Positions 1-12,000 of a stretch of DNA of 64,000 nucleotides are shown here, piece by piece. Source of the DNA: Akkermansiaceae bacterium (GTDB lineage: Bacteria; Verrucomicrobiota; Verrucomicrobiia; Verrucomicrobiales; DEV007); contig JACKQE010000003.1 in the NCBI GenBank assembly GCA_024233005.1, positions 310,001 through 374,000 of the forward strand, written 5' to 3'. The stretch's first letter is position 1. Each line of letters starts with the position of its first letter. The notes under the pieces were generated by a model, which was not told the DNA's origin, made no database searches, and saw only the letters and a list, made by a program, of their open reading frames with translations. A program made the position numbers and the translations under genes.

Positions 1-3000
1 GTAGATCCGCAGTTCCCCGCCTCCGGCGCTGAGCACGCTGGCGCTGTCGGTCTCGATCACTCCGTTGCCTCCGGCCTCCGGATCCAGCCGGCTCACCGCC
101 ACGAAGGTGTCGCCCCCGGTCGCGATGCTGCTGCTCACGATCGTCGGATCCACGTGGCCGATCAGGCCCCCGGTCAACCGCACGTCAAACCCGGCGCTGA
201 CCTGGATGTCCCCGCTCACGTTGCCCGTCGCCGTGCCCACGCCGCCCGCGTCGAAGAGCTGGTCGCCGTTGCCGATCTTGGCATACGCGCTCGAACCGCT
301 CCCCCGCGTCACGTTGACATCGGTCCCGGCATCCACCAGCACGGTCCCCTGCTTGGTCCCGTCGCTGCCGGCGCCGCCGTTGCCGATCTGGGCGTAACTG
401 TTCGGGCCGCTGCCTCCGAGCACGTCGACCTGGCCGCCCGCGAGCACTTCCACGGTGGCCTCGGTGGTCCCGGCGTCGTTGTTGGTCCCCCCGTTGCCGA
501 TCTGCGCGAAGGCCACATCGGCGCTCCCGCCCTGCAGCACCACGTCGGCCGTCGCGCTGACGCTGATGACGGTGCTCGGCGCCCCGATGGTGACTCCGCC
601 GGACTTGATCCCGCCATGGCCGATCAGCGCGTAGCCGTTGAGGTCCCCGCCGGTCACCGTGACGTCGCCGGCGGTGGCTTTCACCACCACGTTGCCGTTC
701 TTGGTGCCAAATCCGCTGACCCCGCCGTTGCCGATCTGGGCGAAGGCCGCGGCGCCGGTCACGTCCACGCTGGCTCCGGTCACCGACACGCTCCCGGTCT
801 TGTCCCCGTTGCCGCCGAACCCGCCGCTCAACCCGATCTGGGCGTAGGCGGTGGCGTTGCTGCCCGCCGTCAGGCTCACCGCGTCCGGTGTCGTCACCGT
901 GGTGATCCCGGCCAGGGCGCCGTCGAGGTTCATCCCGCCCAACCCGATGGAGGCGTAGCTGTTGTCCCCGCTGCCCCCCTGCACGGTGACCGCGCCGTCG
1001 GCGCTCACCGCGGTGCTGCTGCTGTGGGTCCCGTTGGCCTTGGTGCCGCCCGCGCCGAGCTGGGCGTAGGCATCCTGGCCGCTCCCGGCGATCACGCTGA
1101 CGGTCCCGCCGTTGGCGGTCACGCTGGTCGGGCCGGTGATGTTCCCGCTCCCGCTGGTGCCGCCCGCCCCGATCTGGGTGTAGGCATTGGCGCCGGCTCC
1201 GGAGGCGAGGCTGATGTTCGTCGCCTCCACCGTGGTCCCGCCGTTCTTGCTGGCGTCGCTGTTCAAGCCGCCCAGACCGATCTGGGCGTAGGTCCCGGTG
1301 TTGCTGGCGCCGCCGGTCAGGGTGAGGTCGCCGCCGGCGGTGACGCCGACCAGTCCGGTGAAGGCGCCGTCGGCCGCGGTGCCGCCCAGTCCGATCCGGG
1401 CCGAGGCGCTGGCCCCGCCGTTGGTCGCGTCGAGCACCACGTTGCCCGCCGCGGTGACGGTCGTCGCGCTGTTGTGGGTCCCGCTGGCCTGGATGCCGCC
1501 CGCCCCGACCTGGCTGGCCGAGTCGGTGCCGGTCCCGGCGAGGATCCGCAGATCGCCCGTGGTCGTGGTCACCGTCGTGGTCCCGGTGAGGTTGCCGTCG
1601 GCCAGGGAACCGCCCGCCCCGATCTGGGTGCCGGCGTTGCTCCCCGCGCCGCCGGTCAGCGTCACGCTGGCCCCGCTCACGGTGGTGGTCCCGCTCTTGG
1701 CGCCGTCGCTGTCGCGACCGCCGGAACCGATCCGGGCCGTGCTGTCCTGGCCCGCGCCGCCGTCGAGGGTCACCGCGCCGCTGGCGCTCAGCAGGATGTT
1801 GCTGGTGATGGCGCCGTCGGAGTTGTCCCCGCCGTGGCCGATCTGGGCGTAGGTGCCGGTGGTGGACCCGCCGTTGAGATCGACGTTGACCAGCGATCCG
1901 CTGAAGGTGATGTCACCCGACTTGGTGTTGCTGCCGACGTTGCCGCCGTGGCCCAGCAGGGCGTATGCGTTGAGGCCCGCCCCGCCGTTGAAGGTCGCGC
2001 TGCCAGCCTCGCAGAACTCGACGGTGATCGCTCCCGACTGGGTGTTGGCGGTGCTCCCGAGGCCGCCGTGTCCGGCCTGGGCGTAGCTGCCGACCGAGTC
2101 CCCGGCATTGAGGGCGAGACCGCCCTCGTGGACGTGAAGGTTGACCGCCCCGGCGCCGGTTTGGCTGGCCGCGGTTTGATGGAACCCGAGCTGCCCGTAG
2201 GCGTTGGCGGTGCTGTCGGAACCGTTGATTTCGACGCGATGGCCCATTGCCGTGGTGGCGCCTCCGAGGGAACCGACCGCGACCGCGAAGGCCTGCGTGC
2301 CGGTGCCGATGAAGACCGTGCCCTGGTTGCCCACGCCCGTCGCGGTGGCACAGGCGGCGATCACCGCGGCGAAGTCGAAGTTCGGCGCGGCCACCGGCGT
2401 GCAGAGCGTCGGATCGACGCCCAAGCCGCCGGTTTTGCCATCCCAGCCCGCGGCGATGTTGACGGCCCCGGTCCCGCTGTTCTGGAGACCGCGCAGGAAG
2501 GTGATGTCGCCGGTCGCCAGCACGTTCAGCGCGTTGGCGCTGCTGTAGGTGTAAGCCTGGTCGAAGGTGAAGTTCCCCGAGTTGTTGCCGATGGTGGTGA
2601 TACCGGCGGCGAGCGCCTGGTTGAGCATCCCCGTCAGGTTGAACGTGGCATTGAATCCGGTGCCGAAGAGCGTGGTGTTGGCCGTGCCCAGGGTGATGCC
2701 CTCATTGGCCGCGGTGCTCTGGTGACCGATCCAACCGATGCTGGTGGAAGGGCCTCCATTGACCACGGAAATCTGCCCATCGACATCGACGTAGATGTTT
2801 CCGGCGCGGGTGCCGCTGCTGCTGCTGGCTCCGTCCCCATGGCCCACAAGAGCATAGGACAACCCGGTCGCACCGCCCTGCAAGGTAAGCCCCCCTCCAC
2901 CCGTGTCGATCAGAGTGATGTCACCGGTATGGTTGCCGCTGGATCCAGTGCCTCCGTGTCCGATCATGGCATACTGGTCGTTGGCGCCGGCGATGCCGCC

Positions 3001-6000
3001 CTGCAGCTTGATGCCTCCATTGGCGCCGCTGAGGCCGCTGACCACCGTGATGAAGCCGCTGTGGTTGCCGCCAGAGGAATATCCCCCGTTGCCGATCTGG
3101 GTGTAGGTTCGCTGGGCATTGCCGCCGGACGAGTCGAGCAGTACATCCTCACCCACATGAATACAGATGTTCGCGGTATGGTTGCCATCAGCATCATCCC
3201 CACCGTGTCCAATCTGGGCGTTGGCGAGCTGCCCGCTCTGATCGCCGCCGGCTTCGGGACCGGCTCCACTCTTGAGCACCAGACGCCCGGCGGCATCGAT
3301 CTCGATATCGCTCAAGCCATCGGAACCGTTCTGGCCCTTGGTGGCCTGTCCGCCGTGGCCGATCATGGTGTAGCTCTCATAACCGGTACCGCCGGTGAGC
3401 AGAATATCGCCGGCCGTCGATTGCACGGTGATCGCCCCGTTCATGCCAACACTGTTGACGTCCTCGTTGGGATTGTCGGCGTCCTGACCACCGTGTCCAA
3501 TCTGGGCATAGGAACGCCGGTTGGTTCCACCGGTCAACTCGATGTTGTCAACCGCAGTCACCGTGATGTTCCCAGAGTGGTCCCCCCGGGCCCGAAGTCC
3601 CCCGTGTCCCAGATTGGCCATGTTTTCCCATATCGAGGGGACACTGCCGTTTCCAGCAGCGAAACGGATCGCGCCACCGGAATCCACCACGATGACCCCG
3701 GAATGGTCGCCGTCGTTCTCATGACCACCGTGCCCGAGCTGGGCGTAGGTCGTACCGGCGGTGCCTCCCGTGAAGTTGATATCGCCGCCGGATTTCACCG
3801 TGATGTTCCCGATGTGTCCCACCGTCGTGGTGGTGTCGTCAGCATGATACCCTCCGTGGCCGAGCTGGGTGTAGCCGCGGTCGGCGGTGCCAGCCTTAAA
3901 GTCGATCAGACCCTTCACGTCCACATTGATCCAGCCATTGAAGTCGCCCGCGGCATCAACCCCGCCATGGCCGAGTTGAGCGTAAGCGTTCACCAATCCA
4001 CCGGTGAAGAGCAAATCGCCATCGCCGACCACCATGATGGTGCCGATGTGGTTGCCGTTGGTGGCCCGTCCTCCGTGACCGAGCTGGGCGTAGTTGTCAT
4101 TCTGGGTCCCGGAACCCGCAGTGAACACGATGTTGCCACCATTGGTGGTGGTCACCGAAATGTCGCCTCGGTTCCCCGTGCTGGCGGTTCCTCCATTGGG
4201 GTCGTCGGCATCCCAGCCGCCGTGGCCGAGCTGCGCGATCCCAGTCGGAGCGGAGTCGCTCGCCTTGAAGATGATGTCGCCCGCGGCGGTCACGGTGATG
4301 TTGCCGAGGTGATCCCCCCGTGCCGTATGGCCTCCGTGACCTAGCAAAGCGTAGGCTTCCTGGGATTCACCACCGCCGGCCGGATCGTTGTGCACACCAG
4401 GACCGGCGGTAAAGCGGATCGCCCCGCCCGAATCCACCACGATGGCACTCACGGTGGTGTCTCCGGTACGGTTGGGATCTTCCCCATGATTGCCATAGAC
4501 GTCAAATCCCCCATGGCCAAGCTGGGCGTAGCTGCGGCGTCCCGCTCCCGTGGTCTTGCCCCCCGCCGTGAAGACGATATCTCCGCCGGTGCCGGTGGTC
4601 ACCGTGATCTTGCCGACATTGCCCCGACCGCTGGTGTTGTTGGGATCGTCGGAATCATGTCCCCCATGGCCGAGCTGGGCGTAGCTTTCCATCCCTGTCC
4701 CGCCGGTGAAACTGATGCCGCCTTTGGCATTGACTTCGATGTCGCCCACCATGTCGCCGCGGGCGGTCCACCCCCCGTGGCCGAGTTGCACATAGGCGCG
4801 GTTTGACTCTCCCCAGAGTGCGTTGCCCTGATAAGCCCCGAAGGCAACCGCTCCGTCCGCGTTGAGCGTGATCTTGCTCGCGGCGGTGTCCAGATTCCCC
4901 AGTGCGTCAAAAGCCTGGCCATGGTTCCCGCTGGTGTCGCGACCGCCGTGACCAAGTTGGGCGTAAGAATCATTGGGACCTGAGGAGAAAGTGACATTGC
5001 CACCGTTCAGAGTGGTCACCGTGATTTTGCCGACGTCACCAGTGTTGTCGCCACTGTCGGAATCCCAGCCACCATTGCCCAATTGCACATAGCCCAAATC
5101 GTTGTCAGCATGCTGGTACTTTACGATGATATCATCACTACCGGGATTGGAATTCAGGATCGAGGTGGTGAAGGTTACCGAACCGGTGGTGTAGTTGATC
5201 GTGCCGACGACCGTTCCACTGCCGGTTTGCTGGATCGTTCCAGTGGAAGCGGTGGCGCTATCCCTGACGTCGACAAAAGTCAGATCCCCTGTCAAGGCCG
5301 CCAAGCTGGAGGTGTTGATGGTGAACGTGAGCGATCCGGGTAGAATGCGCTTATCCATGAAGCTGACGGACCCCAATGAGGCATCCGACGCATCATCGAA
5401 GGCGTTGTGCTCATATTCATTGATGCCAAAGACACCGGTGCCATTGAGGTGGTCGGCCTGGCTGGCCACAAACGTCAGATCGCGCCCCGCCGTGACCTCG
5501 ATGTTCATGGCATGGTCGCCCCGGGCGTCACGTCCGCCCACGCCGAGTTGGGCATAGTTTTCGGTGCCGGTCCCGGCTCCGAAATGCACGTCGCGTCCGG
5601 AGGCCACGGTGATGGTCTCCGTGGCGTTGCCGTTGGCATCGCGGCTGCCAAGGTCACCCTGGGCACTCCGTCCCCCGTGCCCAAGCTGGGCATAGGCGAT
5701 GTGTTCACCCGCCACTCTCGCTCCACGGCTGTTCCCTCCGAGGAAAACAATGTCACTGCTGGACGTGCCGAGGTTGCCCGTGTTGGTGGCATTCCCGAAT
5801 ATGTCAAAGCCGGCATAGACGGTGATGTCCCCAAAATGCTGTCCCTGCGCGGCATAGCCGCCATGGCCCAGTTGGGCGAAATTGAAGCGCCCGCCTCCGA
5901 AGCCGGGACTGTTGACGGCGGCGGCGATGGTCTCGCTTTGAGTCGGATTGTTCGTGGCCCGGTTGATGTCCACGGCACTGAAGTAGATGGAGCCCTTGGT

Positions 6001-9000
6001 AGAGGCCACCGTGATGTCCCCATTGTGGCCAATGCCGCGGCCGGCGACTCCCTGATAATTGGTGGCGGTCGCGTCCTCGGACTGCCGCACGTCGGCGTCG
6101 TAGCCGCCGTGGCCCAGCAGGGCATAGGCGAGGAAATCGCCGTTGTCTACGAGCCGGTGGCCGGAACCCGCAAGAAAGACAACGTCGCCCACGCTGTCCA
6201 CGGTAATGTCCCCGCTGTCTCCCTGGTGATCCCCCCGGCCATCCCCGTCGCCGTCGAGGTAACCCGCAGACTGGGCATTGATACCGCCGTGACCGATTTG
6301 AGCGTAGTCGTTGTTCCAAGTGCCTCCGACAAAGTAGACGCCGACGCCGTCGGCATTTTGTCCGGCCCGCACCGTGATGGAGCCGGACTGGTTGCCGTCC
6401 CCGTCGTAGCCGCCGTGGCCGATCTGCACGAAGGACTCGGTGGAATTTCCGGCCGTTCCGATGACAGCACCGCCGGTCGCTCCAGGCAGGGCGGCGTTTC
6501 CACTGGTGGGGTCAAAACCACTGGCATCGACCGTGATGTTTGCATTGATCGTGTGCTGCTCGGTGCTGCGCCCCCCGTGGCCGATCAGCGCGTAGGAGTT
6601 GGGGGCGGAATTCTGCGATTCCCCCGGCACGATGGCATTGACCCCGCCGTGCCCCTGGTCCGTCGCCCTCAACTCGACGCCATTACCCCCGACCACCGTG
6701 ATGTCGCCCCTGATCTGGCGGTAATAGAGTTCCCGGCTGCGGCGACCGTTGATATCGGGCACGCCCACTCCTGCTCCGTTTCCGGCGGCGATGGCGGCAT
6801 CGACCACGAAATCAGTGCGGATGTATCCGCCGAGGGACTGGGCGAGAGAACCGTCCAAGGCGATATCGTAGGCCGGGTAATACCAGTTCTGCACGTTGGC
6901 CCCGCGACGGTCTCCCGCGTTGCCGGCATTGCCATCCCGGCTGTCCGGTTCGAACGCCAGTTCGCCGGCCCCGGAGTAATAGCTCGCATCATACCCTCCG
7001 TGACCGATCTGCACGTAAGTTTGCTCACCCGCGCCGGCCAGCATCCGAGCGGTCCCGGCCGCGACCACGGTGATGTCTCCCGACATGGTGCCACCGCTGC
7101 GTGCCCCGCCGTGACCGACCTGGGCATAGCTGTAAACCATGCCCTGCTGCCATTCGGCCACAGGATCGTCGTTGCCGTAGGCCCGTGCTCCCTGCAGATA
7201 GAAATCGCCTTTCTCAGCCCGGATGGCAATATTCCCGTCGGCCGTGCCACTGCCGTCGAGATCGACCCAGCCATGATCTCCGCCGGCTTCAAAGCCGCCA
7301 TGGCCGACCTGAACGTAGGAATAGCGCGCGCCCTCCGGACCAAGGCCGTTCGTCGAAGTCGGCGATCCCGGGCTGGTCTCGCCGCCAGGAGCGCCCGGAG
7401 TGTTCTCGTTGCCAGCCCCCTGAAAGATGGTATCGCCGTTCAGCGAGGTGACATTGATGTTTCCCTCCATCGCGATGATGGGATTGCCCTGCGCATCGCG
7501 GGGCGCGGACGGGGTCGCAATGTGGTACCAAGTGCCCCGGGACTCAGGGGGAATGATGGGAATCGGCGCGGTTAGCGGATTCAAATCGTCGTCCACAAAA
7601 CGGACGGTGTTCGGGTTCACAAGAACCTGGTTGAACGTGGTCAGAGGCTGCAGGCTACCCTGGCCATACATGGGAAGACCGGACCCATCCGCGGCGACTC
7701 CCGAGGGAGCGACGACAGCACCGTTGCCCTGTGCCACGTTGGTCCCCAAAGTGACCGCGTTGATGTAAAAGGCGCTGTTCTCCCCGAAGACCGCACCGTT
7801 GCCTGGACCACTGCTGGTGGACTCCAATGCCCGGGGCAGGGCAGCGTTGAAGCTGGAATTGCGTCCGCCGTTGCCGATCTGGACCCAACTGTTTTCCGCC
7901 CGGGTGTTGGCATTCCAAGCCCCAGTCGGGCTCCCTCCCCGAGCGTGAAAATCAACATGGCTGGCGGCCGCCACCTCGATGTCGCCGAAGTGATTGCCAA
8001 AGGACTCGTAGCCGCCGTTCCCGACCATGGCAAAGCTGTTGACCTGCATGCCGGATTCGAACGTGATCGAAGCGTTGGGATTGACGGCCGAGACGATTCT
8101 CCCACCGGACATTGTCAGTCCTCCAGCCTGAACGGTAATGTCGCCGTTGTGGCCGGCGGCTCGGTTCAGAGCTCCGGGATCAGCATCCATTTTCCACCCC
8201 CCATGGCCGATCTGGACAAAACCGGCGCCACCGATGTTTGAATCGCGGGTAAACCCGATGAAGCGGATGTCCCCATTGGCGAGGACCGTGATGTCGCCTT
8301 GATTGGTCCCGGAGAAATACCTGTCATTGGCAAAGTCCCGACGGTTGTCCGGCGGATCCTCGCTGCCAGATTCAAGACCGATTGTGCCCACATGATCGTC
8401 CACATCATTGTCATCGTCAGTGCCATTCACATCAGCCTGATTCAGGGCGTGCTCATTCATCCCCCCGTGCCCGACCTTGGCATAAGAGGAATCCCGGCCC
8501 GCAAGGAACGTGATGTTCCGGCCCGCTTCGACCACGATGTCACCGGTATGGCCGCCGGAGGAGTAGTAGCCTCCGTGGCCGATTTGAACGTAATGAGGAC
8601 CATTCTGGTCTTCTCCGCGGGCGTCGAACAAAATATCCCCTGCGAAATATTCCCCCCCTCCGGTAAGCTCGGTTCGCGACGCCGGATCGCCACTGTAGCC
8701 GAGCCCAAAATTGAGTCCTTGAGAGTGGTTGAAATTCTCCCCAAGGGCCGCCCCTCCGCCCGAGCGATTCACATCAGCATAGACTTTGACAAATCCTGTG
8801 TTGTCTCCATCCGTCACATAACCGCCGTGCCCGATTTGGGCGAAGTTGGTGTCCCGGTCACCTGCTGTGAAAACGACCGCTCCATCAAGGGACGTCACCG
8901 TAATGTCTCCGGAATTGCCTATACGATCCTTGTCGGAAGGTCCGAAACGAGCGTAATCGCTGTAGGTATCGGCACCAACCGGCCCGTATCCATCGAACGC

Positions 9001-12000
9001 ATAGGAATATCCATTCGCGCCCCCTGGATCCACATAGGGATTTTCCGCCGCGGTGATCACGGCCGCATTGTCGCCCGGATTGGTGCTGTCCGCATCATAA
9101 CCACCATGACCCAGTAACGCATATCCGACAGAACCTGATCGAGTGGAACTGCCGCCCACCCCACCGGAAACATATCCTCCTGTGAAGAGGACGCTGTCTT
9201 TTGCGGTCACAGTGATGGAGCCGGCATTATCACTGCGAGTGGCCCGTCCACCATGACCGAGTTGGACGAAACTATTATCGAAGGTTCCGGCACTGAAGTC
9301 GATTTTTCCACCAGAATTGACCACGATATTGCCTACCACGCCCCCCTGAATAGAGGGATCCCCTGCGGCAGCGGACGACTGGTAGCCGCCGTGGCCCAGG
9401 AGGGCCCAGGCTTCGCCCGAACCTGCGGAGAAAATGATATCACCGCCCGTTGTCAAACTGATCACGCCTTCCTTGGCACCCAAGCTGTCCCTTCCTCCAT
9501 GGCCGAGTTGAACGTGCTGCCGGTAGCTTGCCCCGGACAGAAAAGTTGCTTCGCCATTGACGTTAACAACGACATCCCCACTCAACTTTCCATCCACCGC
9601 TCGCCCTCCGTGTCCGATCTGGGCGAACCCGTCATCCTGGCCCCAGGTGGTGACGGCGCCACCAAGAGCCGCATTGAGGTGCAGGGCTCCCGACGAACTG
9701 ACGGTGATTTTTCCAGCTTCAGGAGACCCCCCATGGTTCCCGTCACTATCCCATCCCCCATGGCCGATCATGGCAAAACCATCGTCCCCACCTTGGCCCA
9801 AAATGTCGATATCCCCACCTCCGATCGTTGTCACATCAATGGTTCCTGTGTAACCGACTTTCGAATAATCACGTGAAGGGGTCGCGTCGCCAGCACCGGA
9901 ATCATTGGCAATGAATGATGAATACCCGCCGTGGCCAATCATGGCAAAATTCGCGTCATATACGCCGGTGCCTCCTTTTATGGTGACTCCACCCGCTCCT
10001 GCAGTGACGTCGATATTGCCAGTCCCTGCCGTGGGCCGGAATTCCCTTCCTCCATGGCCGATCATGGCGTAGGCCACATTCCCTGTCCCGGCTCGCATGC
10101 TCACCGCATTGCCGGCGTCCACTGTGATGTTTCCCGAAACATTGGTGTAATTGTTACCACTCGGATTGTGGTATCTTCCATACGCGGAACCTCCATGGCC
10201 GATCTGCACGCTGGCATCACGGTTGGTACCTGCCTGTCCATCCACATCATGCCCGGCTTCAACGATGATGTCGCCTCCCAGGGAAATTCGTGAAGATCCC
10301 CAGTTTCCCCCATGCCCAATGTGTCCGTAAGCATAACGCCCCGCCCCTCCGGAGTCTCCATTGGTCGCGCCGGAGAGGGATCCGCCTACTTCGCCGCCCC
10401 GAAGAATCACGTCGTTCTTTGCCTGAACGCGAATCCGGCCCGTCACCGGATCCGTATAAGAATTGGAGATGTCTTCATGATCATAACCGATCTGAGCATA
10501 CTGATTCTCGTTGTCGGACTGCACGCCCCCAAGAACGCGGACGTCAAAGCCCGCCACGTTCGTCTGTCCGGTCCGGCTACCCACGATTACCGTCGTGCGG
10601 GCACCCGTCACTCCGGCATCGCTCGTCCCGATGTATACACTGCCGTTTCCGGCGCCGAAATTGGCAGTGTCGAAAAAAGAGGCATCCATGTCCACGGCCG
10701 AAGCGGGATTGTTGGAGCCCGGGGTGCTTGACGGCGCGCCTCCCAGTATCGTGGACAAAGGCAGCGAGGTGGAATCCCAGCCCGCGACGAGGTTCACGTC
10801 CCCCGATCCGCGGTTGCCCAGATCGTTGGCCACATAGATGTCACCCTCAGCCAGCAGTGTCAGGCCGAAGGCGGAATTCCATGCCACCCGGCCAGTCACG
10901 GTGAGATGCCCTGGATCGCTCCCTCCCGCATCAAACGTCGAGACCACCACGTTGTTGGACGACAATTGAGTCTGCAATGTCCCGTTGTTGAGATTCGAGG
11001 CTGAACTTCCTGCGGTGGAGATGGAAAAATTGGTTGGATCCAGCAGGAGCACCCCGGCACTGCCATTGGAGGCCACCGTCGAAACTTCGCCATCGAAGAA
11101 CAACCCCTGCCGCCCGGACACTTCGACCAATCCTCCTCGGCTGACACCCTCGGCGGAAACAGCGCCGTGAAACTCGGAGGTTCCATTGGCCCAGACAACC
11201 ACCGTACCCCCGGCTCCGCTCTCCAGCGCGTCACTGCGCAGGACCGCCCCATTTTCCACCATGGTGCTGAGGGCATTGTGAACCCCGAGAGTGGCTCCCT
11301 GGAATCCCCCACCGACGTAGATGGTGCCTCCACCCGAGCTACTGCTGGCATCCACCAAGGCCGTCGAAAGCAGATTTACTTCATTGCCAAGCAACTTGAC
11401 GGTCACGGTCCTGGAGGCAGTCGGGCCATGGCCGATCGCCGAGACTGTCCCTCCGACATTGGTCACCCCGTTGACCGTGTCGACCAGCAGCGTCCCCCCG
11501 TTGGTGGCATGGTTCATCTCCACCAGGGCACCGGCCCCGATTTCTGTCGAAGTGCCGCCTTTGATCACCACCAATCCGCCTTTGCCAGTTTCCCCGGAGG
11601 CTTTCAGGGCTCCGTCAACCGCGACCGTTCCGGCGCTGCCACTGTAGATCTGGACCGAACCGCCATTGACGGCGCCGCGGGCGCTGAGAGTGGCCCCGCT
11701 GCCGATGGTCACGCTCTGATTGCCGCTCACCGCGATCGCTCCCCCGTTTTTCAGGGCGCCGATGGCCGCGATATTCCCCGCCACACTGGCGGACTGGGAG
11801 GCATTGAAGCGCACCACGCCGCCCTGAGCGCCATTGGCGAGGATGGAGGAGCCTTCCGCCGCGTCGAGGGTGGCGCCATTGACGAGGACCTGCCCCCCGT
11901 TGCCAGTGCCACCGGCCGCACTCAGCGTGGCCCCGGTGGCAATGTTGGCAGACCGGGTGAATCCGGCCGTGCCGATCTGGAGTGTGCCACCGCTGGTCGC

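Noticed and set aside
154..4344. A 1396-codon open frame on the plus strand opposite the exoprotein
   Set aside because: It is exactly in register with the repeat gene. Its product is a run of VADLGV-like strings that are the reverse complement of YAQIGNGG. The composition and absence of a signal or domain make it a shadow.
5407..7575. A second long plus-strand frame opposite the exoprotein
   Set aside because: Same register and same cause as above: it mirrors the GHGG repeats.
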